Made by a program: the position numbers and the translations under genes. DNA of 64,000 nucleotides from Blepharisma stoltei (Eukaryota; Ciliophora; Heterotrichea; Heterotrichida; Blepharismidae): assembly GCA_914767885.1 (NCBI GenBank), contig CAJZBQ010000020.1:930001-994000 (forward strand), written 5' to 3'. Under the pieces are notes generated by a model. It saw only the letters and a list, made by a program, of their open reading frames with translations, had not been told where the DNA came from and made no database searches. This document shows positions 54,978 through 64,000 of this stretch, one piece after another (within the stretch, counting starts at the first letter, position 1; each line of letters starts with the position of its first letter).

Positions 54978-55820
54978 TTTATAAAGTTAGGTAGGTCATC
55001 ATATTGGGATTGGTCATTAAGCTCAACATATTAAATAATTTTATTGGAGTTTTGGGTATATAGCACACCCCTTGTGGTTGCTCGCCATTATGTACACCCT
55101 CCTTATGTCACCCACCCCTGACGGTCCTGAAAATTTGAAATGTTAAAATATTATTTGACAAGTCCCCCTCAAATATTTTAACTTGTCAAATTAATATTTA
55201 ACATTTAAAATATTTGGGACCGGCAGGGGGTGGGTGGCATAGGGAGTGGGTGCTAAAGGACGATCCAAACGGGGTGTAAACTATAGGAGATTAGATGAAA
55301 AATGCATTTAGAAATAATTTTTTCCATTTTGTTGGAAAAGGATGAAGGGTTTTGGAAATATTAGGTTTTGACAATTTTAATTGTAGGAGCAGATAAATTA
55401 TTAGTGTGGTTTTATTGTTTTCATTATTAAATCAATTTTTGATGGAGATTACAATTTTATTAAATAGGATATGCTTATAATTGTGTAAGAATTGCATTCA
55501 TCAGTATAAGAAATTAGACTGCTATTAATTTTAATTCAGAGAGATATCAAATATATTTTCAAGGAAAATTATAATTTATCTCTAATGCAAAACTAATTAT
55601 TATTGTTATTAAAAAATTCCATATTCCATCAGGCATTTTATTATCATATCCATCAATAATTTATTCTAATAAGGCAATTCCAATAGATAACCTCAGCTTA
55701 TGCTGCTTTAAACTCCAAATTTTTAATAATCTCTGCAAATTTTTAATTAATTAAATTAGAAAATTAATATGAAAATCCTATTCAGATTGCCTGACAATAT
55801 TCATTGGCCATAAAATAAAG
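54978..55820. other. Intergenic with a C-rich foldback element
   Basis: Between divergent genes. Apart from the element at 55057-55285, only A+T-rich sequence is seen; both promoters must lie here. Confidence 0.4.
55057..55285. mobile_element. Foldback element, about 229 bp, TATAG...CTATA ends
   Basis: Left arm TATAGCACACCCC...GTCACCCACCCCTGACGGTCC; the right arm is its imperfect complement, GGACCGGCAGGGGGTGGGTGGCAT...GGGGTGTAAACTATAG. Arms about 75 bp. A separate family from MITE-1 and MITE-2. Confidence 0.75.
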
Positions 55821-58800
55821 ATGGCAGGGAGATTATACAGCTCAGGGATTTTTTTAGAAGGCGGAATCCAGCCAAAGCTCGTCAAAGAGAGGTTCTCCCG
55901 AAATGAAGTGCAATGCCAGCGCTGCTATCGGCCCGAATTCACAACTAACCAGCGAGGCGAAGAAGCAAACGAAAAAATTTGGGAACTTATGGCAGAGTAC
56001 AAAAACACTGAAAAAGACACCATCCAAAAATCAATTGTGAACCACGTCGAATACACGCTTGCAAGGACCAGGTTTAATTTCGATAAGAACACTTGCTTCA
56101 GAGCAGTCGCTCTATCTGTCAAAGATAGGCTGATTGAGAGCTGGAATGATACTCAGCAATCATTTACTGCAGAAGACTCTAAAAGAGTTTACTATATGTC
56201 AATTGAGTATCTTATTGGGAGATCTCTACAAAATGCATTAGTAAACTTAAGCTTGGAGCATGGGTATAGAGAAGCTGTACAAGAAATGGGATTTAAGCTG
56301 GAAGAGCTATATGAAGAAGAGGTAGATCCAGGACTTGGAAATGGAGGACTTGGAAGACTCGCAGCTTGTTTTTTGGACTCAATGGCCACTTTAGATTACC
56401 CAGCCTGAGGGTATGGTATTAGATATGACTATGGAATATTCCGCCAGATGATCTTAAAAGGCTACCAAGTTGAGATGCCTGATTATTGGCTATCACAAAT
56501 GAACCCTTGGGAAATTGAACGATCAGATGTCACATATGATATCCATTTCGGGGGAAGAGTTGAAAAAAGATTAGAAAATGGCATCGAAAAAGCCACCTGG
56601 TACCCTGTAGAAACCATTAAAGCTGTGGCTTATGACAATCCGATACCAGGCTACGACACTTTTAACACCATTAATTTAAGGCTTTGAAAATCTTTTCCGA
56701 CCAATGAATTTGATTTTCAATCTTTTAACCAAGGAGATTATTTTAGAGCTATTGAGTCCAGACAAAAAGCAGAATATATCACTTCAGTTCTCTACCCAAA
56801 TGATAGTACTATAGCTGGCAAAGAACTCAGGCTTCGTCAGCAGTACTTTTTTTGGGGTGTAGGTCCAATAATCGTGCACTTTTGATAGTGTGCATTTCAC
56901 CGCAGTACATTTGGTCGAATTTGGTTGAAAATTTTAGATAGTCAGTCTTTTACCAAAAAATCCATTAAATTTCAACCAAATGCACTCAATGCACAATATC
57001 AAAATGGACTGTCATTTATCATGGAACCCTTTTTTTGTAGCGCTTCAATACAAGATATCATGCGCAGATTTTTGAAGCGGAAAAGGTCCTGGGATGAGCT
57101 TCCTGAAAAAATTGCGATTCAGCTAAATGACACACATCCTGCAATTTCCATTCCTGAGCTGCTGATGATCCTTGTTGATAAACATGGATTAGATTGGCCG
57201 ACGGCGTGGAATATTTCTTATAAAATTTTTGGCTACACAAATCATACTGTCATGTCTGAAGCTCTAGAAAAATGGAGTGTAGATCTTTTTGGGAAATTAC
57301 TGCCAAGGCATTTGGAGATTATTTACACAATAAACCACATTTTTATGAATCAGATAACAGCCAGGTATCTGAATAGCCCCAAGCTTCACGATATGATGGT
57401 CGATATGTCTATGATTGAAGAATCAAAGCCCAAAATGGTGCGTATGGCAAATCTTTCTATTATAGGCTCTCATGCTGTCAATGGAGTTGCCAAGCTCCAC
57501 ACAATGCTTCTGACTGACAAGCTTTTTGAAAAATTCAATGAGTATTTTCCTAATAAATTCCAAAATAAAACAAATGGGGTCACTCCAAGAAGATGGATCC
57601 ATTGCTCCAACCCTGAACTTTCTAATCTTTATACTCGTTATCTTGGCTCTTCCTCATGGCTCACAAACCTACATGAGACAAGAAATCTTTTAACTCACCA
57701 TGAAGACCCAGAATTTAGAAACTCATTTAAAGAAATTAAAATGAAAAATAAAGAAAGACTTGCAAAATGGATTGAAAAAGAATGCGGAGTTATTGTACCT
57801 GTGGATGCTATGTTTGATGTTATGGTAAAAAGATTTCATGAATATAAGCGGCAGCATTTGTTAGCATTTTATATGATTTATAGATATCTTAAGCTAAAAG
57901 AAATGACTGTTGATGATAGGCAGAGGCAAGTTAAAAGGGTTTTTATGATTGGAGGAAAAGCAGCGCCTGGGTATATTACAGCGAAAAGGATTATCAAGCT
58001 GATTACTTCTATTTCAGAAGTCGTCAATAATGACGAAGATATTGGTGACATAATGAAAGTTATTTTCCTTCCAAACTATAACGTATCCAATGCCCAAGTT
58101 ATAATTCCCGCTGCAGATTTGACTCACCCTCCCTCTTTAAATTGGAACAAAAATTCCAGTTCCTATTTAAGGGGGTTAAAAAAATTATATTTCAATTTTT
58201 CTCTATAAAAACTTCTTTAAGATCTAAAACTATAAATTGAGCAAAATACTTTTAATTTTAATTTATTTTATAAAAAAAATACTTAAAAATATTAATCGAT
58301 TCAATGTGAAAAATGTTTAAATAGCAGTGCCCAAAAAATGCAAATTTTACCGATATTTTGTTTTAATTTAAAGGGGAAGTCAGCAGATTTCTACTGCAGG
58401 GACTGAAGCTTCAGGCACCAGCAATATGAAATTCGTTATGAATGGAGCTATTATTGTAGGAACAATGGACGGCGCCAATATCGAAATCGTCCAAGAAATA
58501 GGAGAAGAAAATGCTTTTATATTCGGAGCCCGGATTCATGAAGTGGAAGCCTTAAAAACAGCTCATGAAACAGCTATACCTGAGCTCCAAAAAGTATTTG
58601 ATGCAATTAGACGTGGAAATTTTGGAAACCCAAAGGAGCTTTCAGTAATTGCTGATAACGTAGAAAACAATGATTATTATCTCCTTAAGCATGATTTTAT
58701 ATCTTATATAGAAATTCAGGACAAAATAGATGAGGTTTATAGAAACTATGACCAGTGGCTAACTATGACTATTCTAGGGGCACTGCAAATGGGGAAGTTT

Positions 58801-59064
58801 TCAAGTGACAGAACGATTACTGATTATGCAGAAGAAATATGGGATATTGAAGCTGTGCATTTACCAAGGCCTGAAACTCAAATTCCGAAGATCAAAAGCA
58901 AGCCACATTTAGTACCGGCAGTTAAAGATATTGATGAAAGAAGACAAGAAAATGCTGAATCACAGGAAAATATATTGCAGAGCATCCCTATTAATCAGCT
59001 GGAAGCAAGTTTACAAAAGCCTGACGACATAGAGAAGATTCCAAGATACTTTTACACGCTTTAA
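55821..59064 (+). CDS. Glycogen phosphorylase, split by two IESs
   Basis: 934 aa after removing 56847-57029 and 58124-58379; length is then divisible by three. Motifs: [83 protein letters not shown] and [20 protein letters not shown] with the pyridoxal phosphate environment. It releases glucose-1-phosphate from storage glucan. Two TGA codons read as Trp (PAWGYG, LRLWKSF). An acidic C-terminal tail of 60 residues is extra to the family core. Confidence 0.95.
56847..57029. mobile_element. 183-bp foldback IES flanked by TTTTTTTG
   Basis: TTTTTTTG occurs at 56847-56854 and 57030-57037, and only removal through this 8-bp repeat gives the expected [13 protein letters not shown]; no TA pair works. 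The body starts GGGT and ends ACCC and has inverted arms (GTGCATTT...ATTTGGT..GAA). The 8-bp duplication is typical of hAT- or Merlin-type transposition. Confidence 0.8.
58124..58379 (-). mobile_element. MITE-2 copy flanked by TCA, in phosphorylase, 256 bp
   Basis: TCA at 58124 and 58380. Left end CACCCTCCCTCTTTAAATTGG, right end TTTAATTTAAAGGGGAAG. Internal sequence matches, inverted, the family core (ATTTAAACATTTTTC). Joining through TCA gives [14 protein letters not shown]. Confidence 0.85.
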
Positions 59065-59336
59065 TAGAATCCTTTATTCAAACTTTCTTTCTTGCTATTA
59101 AATTCATCATGCATTACTATTAATTCATTATGCCTTACATGATTTTCACGCAGGCACTTTATCTTTCAATTTCATTTTGGTAAGTGAAAGGATGAAGATA
59201 TAGAATCTACGTGTCAAAATGTTTTTGAAAAGCTGTGTGCCTCAATTAAATTCAATCAAGCATTATATCACTTTTCTTTCGTTTATTAGTATTAAATTTT
59301 ATTTATTTATTCCTCCCCTTTAAGAGTGACAAAGCC

Positions 59337-60225
59337 TGGTCAAGTATAGGTCGCAACCCCACACACCCCCACCCCCCCTAAAAGTGGTACCCCCACCCCC
59401 TAAAAAATGGCACCCCCCACCCCCACCCCCACCGCCCTTAATATAGCATAAATATATGACAAATGCCATTTTAGAGCAGACGTAATAAATAAATTATTAT
59501 TTTAAATATTCAAAATTACTGATTTATACAATATCCACATAGCGTAGCACAATCAATTAAGGAGTAGGTGGAATGAGGTGAGAATTTCCTATAACTACTA
59601 AGCATACCACATATGAAAAATTTGTTAGCAAGCATAATAATGATCTTTGGTATTAATTAGCAATATATCCTGCATATATTTATGAACTTTGTGGAACAAT
59701 GGCTAAAAGTCGAATTAGAGATCTAAAAGTAAAACTGACAATAGCAAATACTATTTTTATTACCACTATTGAATCCTGTTACCAATTCAGTCCTGCAATC
59801 CTTTGTACAATGGACATCAGATTAGCTTTAATGTATGAATCAATAAATCTAATCCAAGTTATTGTGTTGTGCTTGGCTCATTTAATAATTAATGCCATTA
59901 TCTATATCTTTGGCATTATATTTATAAATATAAAAAACAAATTTAATATATTTTCTAATTAATTGCTAATTAATTTAAATTTATTAATTAATCATAAATA
60001 TAAAGTAATTTGTGGACTTAATTTATCAATATAGTGTTTTAATTGGTTTATATTTAATTTATTCTGCTTATTTCCTATCAATTACTTCTATAGAATAAGC
60101 ACGAGAGGAGGTGGGGGTGCCATCTGTGAAAGGGGGGTGGGGGTACCATTTTTAGGGGGGTGGGGGGAGGTTCCCTTATTAAGGGGGGGGTGGGGGGGGG
60201 TGGGGTTGCTACCTATGCTTGACCA
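59337..60225. mobile_element. Nested transposon with G-run terminal inverted repeats, 889 bp
   Basis: AAAGCC is duplicated at 59331-59336 and 60226-60231. Ends TGGTCAAGTATAGGT and ACCTATGCTTGACCA are inverted, and the arms (about 110 bp) contain runs of CCCCCACCCCC and, complementary, GGGGGTGGGGG. Central part is A+T-rich and contains one ORF. Confidence 0.85.
59699..59962 (+). CDS. ORF in nested transposon, hydrophobic, unknown
   Basis: 87 aa from ATG to TAA, with two hydrophobic stretches (IFITTIESCYQFSPAIL and VIVLCLAHLIINAIIYIFGIIFI). It has no transposase motif. Could be a chance ORF or a decayed passenger gene. Confidence 0.3.
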   Translation: MAKSRIRDLKVKLTIANTIFITTIESCYQFSPAILCTMDIRLALMYESINLIQVIVLCLAHLIINAIIYIFGIIFINIKNKFNIFSN

Positions 60226-60584
60226 AAAGCCTATTGAAAAATGCCTATTTTTTAGAAAATAATCACCTTAAAATAGAAAAATAGTCATTTTTTTTGCATA
60301 ATATTATTAGGTATCATTAAAATTTTTTATATCCTAGCTAATTATATTAGATTTTTGATAATTTTTTCTTAAATTCGATCTCTATAAGTTTAAGCAGATT
60401 TTTCTTTTTAAAGTTAGTTTAAATACATTTTTTTTCAAAAAACAAATTCCCTTTAAGAGCGAGCAGAAAATATTGCTCTATCTTAAAGGGGGGCTAGTAC
60501 ACAAGATAGTAATGCAATAATTGCATAATCTTATTATATAAATACTCCCTTAATTTATCGAAATGGAGGGATGACAAAATTTAA

Positions 60585-60953
60585 ATGGTAGACACACCTT
60601 TCACTCCTTTCACACCTCATACCCCAAGGCCTGCTCTGGGAGATATTTCAAATCACAAACTGCTTTTTAGTGCATACAAAACACCTTTACAGTTGCCACT
60701 CCCTGAATCCGAAGAAGAAATCAAAGGACAAATTCATTTGAATTTAGACGAAATTGAAGAAATCACCCAGGAGAGCTTAGGAATTCAGCTTGAAAGTCCT
60801 ATTGAATCCCCTAGAATAAGCATAATCCCTGATAGTATTATAGAAATTGATGAAAACGATGTGTTCGAAGATCTCGACTTTGAAATTGTACAAAATGAAA
60901 TTGATCGTTATTTAGATACAAAACCTGATTTATTTCCTAGCATAATTGATTAA
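60585..60953 (+). CDS. Small acidic protein, unknown
   Basis: 122 aa. N-terminus MVDTPFTPFTPHTPRP has repeated FTP/HTP phosphosite-like motifs; the rest is acidic (EIEEITQESLGIQLES, NDVFEDLDFEIV). No domain recognised; disordered regulator is likely. Confidence 0.6.
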   Translation: MVDTPFTPFTPHTPRPALGDISNHKLLFSAYKTPLQLPLPESEEEIKGQIHLNLDEIEEITQESLGIQLESPIESPRISIIPDSIIEIDENDVFEDLDFEIVQNEIDRYLDTKPDLFPSIID

Positions 60954-61017
60954 ACCTAGTTAATCAAGCTATTTGTTTTATCAAATAAATTATTAAGCAC
61001 AAATTTAAATTTTTTAT

Positions 61018-62751
61018 ATGGAGCTTAACACTTCGATGATCCCAATAAAGGCTGAAATTGAGCAGCTTCGCAGATTTTTGACGACTTCGCTATCTAAAAA
61101 GGCTGAAACTAAAGACATAGAGAAATTTATGTCAACTTTGGCTCAAAAAGCAGACCACGAGCCTACAATTGAGCTGATTGAAAAAACTAAATCAGAGGCT
61201 AAAGAGCTCATTGGTGAGTGCTTAAGAGATTTGAAAATAGAAAAAAGAAAAAGAATTGAAGAAATGATAGAAATAAAGAGAAGTCTTGAAGAAGAAATGC
61301 ACTATATTAGAGAGCAAATGATTAAAGTAATAGAAGACAGAAAAAAAGAGTCAGATGAGCACAGAAAGCTCATAATGCAAGAAACAGCATTTTTTAAGAC
61401 TGAAACTCAAAAAGAAATGACCACGATAATTGAAAAATTCAATGATTTAGAAGTCGCTAAAAACCTTCAAAAAGGAAAAATTGATTCATTAGAGAGATCA
61501 GTAGATTTGATGAAGGAAACAAAAGTAGACGTAAAGGATTATACTGAAATTAATACTGATAATAAAAAAGAGATATTTTTATATATTGAAGAGCTGGAAG
61601 ACCAAATTAAAGATAATTTATTGAAAATTGAAGCTGACCTTGAAAAGTCTCTAGAAAATAAAGTAAGTGTAGCTGAGCTCTTTAAAGTGCTCGAGCCTAA
61701 GGTAGATGTCAGCATTTTCAATAATTTTTTGGCTCAAAAAGCAGACCAGCAAGACTTTGAAAATCTTTTAACTAGCCTTGATCATTTGCAAGCCGAAATT
61801 CAAAAGAAAAGTAATTTGCACGATCTTAATGCTCATATTTCATACACTAAAACAGCTCTTGAAGAAGTGGCAAGAGATATGCTTGTAAAAGCAAATATTA
61901 AAGATATGTGCACCTTGCTTGATATGAAAGCAAACGTTGATGATGTCAATAAAATCTTAGATTCCCCTCCGTGAGAGAACAAAATAATTTTATTCGATCA
62001 TTGAAGGTAAATTTTCTAGTAAATTATTTTTCAAAATTTATAATATCGCTATTTTACAAAAGGAAAAGGAAAATTAATATAATTTTTAATATTAATGCTT
62101 TAGAATGAGAGATGTTAAAAATTCTACATTATTTATCATTTTTTATCAAAATATTTTTCATAAAAAGATTTTGTTTGGGGTGGTTGGTTTAGCAAAAAAG
62201 GATTTTTCACTTTTGCTCACTCACGGAGGGGAGTAAGCGATATTCATAAAGAACTTGACTCAAAAGCAAGAGGTGACAACTTTGCATCATACATAAATGA
62301 ACAGCAAGGAATAATAGAAGCACTATGTGCTGAAAATTGTGTCGCAAGATGAATATGAAAGTCAGGAGAATTAGATGGAAATAGCTGTGTGCCATGGGAA
62401 GTTCAAAGCGTAAATACTGCTCCAGATAATTATATGTGGGAAAAAGATAAAGCTGTGTTAACTGTGGTAGCGCCTGGGCTGTATGAAATTATGATTGGAT
62501 TTTATGCAAGAAAAAAGCCAACTATACAGATTTTAGTTAATGGTGAGCCAATTTTAACAGCAATAAATTCAGCAAGTTATGCAGTTCATCATAGTTCAGG
62601 AAAATTGAGATCTGTAGGAAATCATTCTAATGGAAATATTGCTGGGCTTACATTGATTGATTTTATAGCTCTTCCTGCAAGAGCTAGAATAACAATTATT
62701 TATAATGGAGAGCTGCATGCTGAAGGATTTTTAGGATTAAGAAAATTATAA
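61018..62751 (+). CDS. Coiled-coil protein with C-terminal C1q/TNF-like domain
   Basis: 485 aa after removal of 61958-62233. Residues 1-310 are coiled coil with a repeated motif (KAETKDIEKFMSTLAQKAD, KVDVSIFNNFLAQKADQ, KSNLHDLNAHI). The C-terminal 130 residues form a beta jelly roll: VLTVVAPGLYEIMIGFYARKKPTIQILVNGE and ALPARARITIIYNGELHAEGFLGLRKL, as in C1q/TNF folds of basal-body-type protist proteins. The role is inferred to be structural in cilia or cortex. Confidence 0.75.
61958..62233. mobile_element. MITE-1 relative as IES, 276 bp
   Basis: Starts TAGATTCCCCTCCGTGAGAG and ends CTCACTCACGGAGGGGAG before TA 62234. Removal joins NKIL to SDIHKELDSKARG in frame. Confidence 0.9.
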
Positions 62752-63066
62752 TGTGGATAATAAGATAAATTCGTCATACTTTCATTTTGCATAAAAGATT
62801 GGAAAGCTGTCACATTAAAAGACTATTATAAATGATAGTTTTTAGATCAGAAGAAATTACAAAATATATTTATTATCGAAAAATCATTTAAGATACCTCT
62901 GAACTGTTTATAATTTCTTAGTCCCTACTAATCATTAATGGATTATATATAAAAATGCAAAATGTTGCTACAAGGCAAGAAAAATTTTCTGGTGGCTTAT
63001 ATATAATAGAAATTTCTATTTTCATTAAATTATTTATTTAAATAAAGAAGAAGTTAGCGCCAAAAA
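62752..63066. other. Intergenic, A+T-rich
   Basis: 315 bp upstream of the PHD gene; nothing recognisable. Confidence 0.35.
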
Positions 63067-63920
63067 ATGGTAAAAACACAAAAGGCTCCAAATGCAAAAA
63101 ATTCTAACTCCCCCCCCCCTCCGTGAGCGAACAAAACCATTAGAAAAATCGCCATTTTTGACCAAAAACCCACCCTCCGTGAGTGAACAAAAATTTTTTT
63201 AATAGAAAAAATTTTAATGGAAAAAAAATTTTGATATATAAGTGATAATTAGTATAATGAAATCTAGAGCTAATTCTGTTTAATTTTAAACAAATTGCGT
63301 TTTTAAAACATAAATTTTGCAAATTAAATTAATATTTGCTTCCCAATTTTTGCAAATTAGGATTTTTTTAAATTTCGAAAAAAAATATTTTTTATAAAAT
63401 TTATATATAAATTTTTTTTAAAAAAAAAAAAATTAACCCCCCTCCGTGAGCGAACAAAAATTTTTTTGTTCGCTCACGGAGGGGGGGGGGGAGTAAACAA
63501 AATAGTAAAAAGAAGCTTGATGCTGACCCATTGCAAACAAAAATACCATTTACTGTTAAATCTTCCAAACCTACTTCAAAGACATGCATTAAATGCAAAG
63601 AAATTGGCTCGCTCATTTCTTGTAAAAAATGCGCTGGATCATTTCATTTAGCTTGCCTAGGTTTGTCAGAAAATCAAGTTACATTTACTAATTGAATTTG
63701 TGTTGAGTGTTTGGGATCATATGATAAGCAATTATCAACTGAGGCAAAACAGCACTTAACTTTACAAAAAAAGGAAAAAGAAAGTTTTTCAGGGAAAATC
63801 TTTAATAAATTGTCAGAAATCAAAGAAGAAACACAAATCCAAAAATTCAAGAATAAATATCCTGAGTACATTAAAGGCGATAAGATTAATTATACTTTGT
63901 TAATCTGAGCTTCAGATTAA
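63067..63920 (+). CDS. PHD-finger protein, split by a full-length MITE-1
   Basis: 154 aa after excision of 63105-63493. The zinc finger reads CIKCKEIGSLISCKKCAGSFHLACLGL...WICVECLG, the C4HC3 PHD pattern; the W before ICVEC is a TGA. Flanked by basic sequence. PHD fingers read histone tails; the short protein probably acts within a larger chromatin complex. Confidence 0.88.
63105..63493 (-). mobile_element. MITE-1, full length, as IES in PHD gene
   Basis: 389 bp between TA 63105 and TA 63494, oriented opposite to the copy at 26435. Excision gives NAKNSKQNSKKK in frame. Confidence 0.93.
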
Positions 63921-64000
63921 TCACTATTATATAAAGTATTTATTTTTAAATTTTAACATTAAATAATACTTAACTATGCATAAGTATACCCTATTCCAGA

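Larger units (their letters stand above)
59308..60497. mobile_element. MITE-1 relative carrying a nested transposon
   Basis: Outer ends TATTCCTCCCCTTTAAGAGTG and CTTAAAGGGGGGCTAG before TA 60498; AGCCTATTGAAAAATGCC and CCTAGCTAATTATATTAG correspond to the MITE-1 right-end and core. A second element (59337-60225) interrupts it. Occupies most of the 1.5-kb gap between phosphorylase and the next gene. Confidence 0.75.

Noticed and set aside
1-64000. UAA/UAG read as glutamine, as in many ciliates
   Set aside because: Conserved genes end at TAA/TAG and use CAA/CAG for Gln; apparent internal TAA/TAG fall in introns or IESs.

Overview
This window is best read as germline (micronuclear) DNA of a heterotrich ciliate, most likely Blepharisma or a close relative. 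In-frame TGA sits where conserved proteins need tryptophan (CDK, LIS1, ABCA transporter, zinc transporter, USP, phosphorylase), while genes end only at TAA or TAG and glutamine is CAA/CAG. Eight introns are only 15 or 16 nt long (GT...AG). Intergenic DNA is A+T-rich and very short. Many genes are broken by non-coding inserts, mostly flanked by TA, and removing insert plus one TA restores the frame exactly. These are internal eliminated sequences (IESs). The species name and germline status are inferred from the sequence, not looked up.

Layout: 64-6534 (+) ABCA transporter, 5' end outside the window, with six inserts; 6547-9808 (-) USP25/28-like deubiquitinase; 9855-11099 (-) PP2C phosphatase; 11478-13007 (-) coiled-coil protein; 13545-13883 (+) small unknown; 14570-16746 (+) LIS1; 16793-18008 (+) rhomboid-like pseudoprotease; 18025-19285 (+) CDK with PSTTIRE; 19301-20455 (-) disordered protein with two 15-nt introns; 21317-21493 (+) small ORF; 22037-23026 (-) zinc transporter; 23432-23992 and 24494-25663 (+) unknowns; 25676-26425 (+) TRAP-beta; 26835-27794 (+) OXA1; 28476-29882 (+) WDR44-like and 30048-30692 (+) Rab11; 32637-37907 (+) large type I membrane protein; 38141-41109 (-) four small or coiled-coil genes; 41509-43446 (+) unknown; 43509-43955 (-) GLRX5; 44040-46599 (-) two TTC38-like paralogues; 47820-48884 (+) DPH2-like; 48902-49741 (-) coiled coil; 49851-50660 (-) enoyl-CoA hydratase; 50825-51344 (-) ribosomal P2; 51501-53222 (-) tectonic; 53372-54977 (-) short-chain dehydrogenase; 55821-59064 (+) glycogen phosphorylase; 60585-62751 (+) two genes, the second a coiled-coil/jelly-roll protein; 63067-63920 (+) PHD-finger protein.

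Mobile DNA: (i) an abundant MITE of about 385-390 bp (MITE-1) built from repeated CTCCGTGAGYGAAC modules and bounded by TAACTCCC...GGGAGTA, with full-length and decayed copies inside and between genes; (ii) a second family (MITE-2, CTCCCCYTTTAAATTGGAAC), of which two genic copies are flanked by TCA instead of TA; (iii) retroposon-like inserts with 10-20 bp target duplications and short tandem-repeat tails, four sharing a 5' end; (iv) foldback elements with unrelated termini, including a 348-bp near-palindrome, a TTTTTTTG-flanked one and a transposon with G-run terminal repeats nested in a MITE-1 relative. Most inserts could be removed at TA. The TCA-flanked pair, the TTTTTTTG-flanked insert and the retroposon in the ribosomal P2 gene could not, and they are the most interesting observations here.

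The genes are ordinary housekeeping, trafficking and ciliary functions without operon logic. A Rab11 gene directly follows a gene for a WDR44-like (Rab11-binding) protein. Genes are packed so tightly (often 12-50 bp apart once IESs are removed) that promoters must be tiny.
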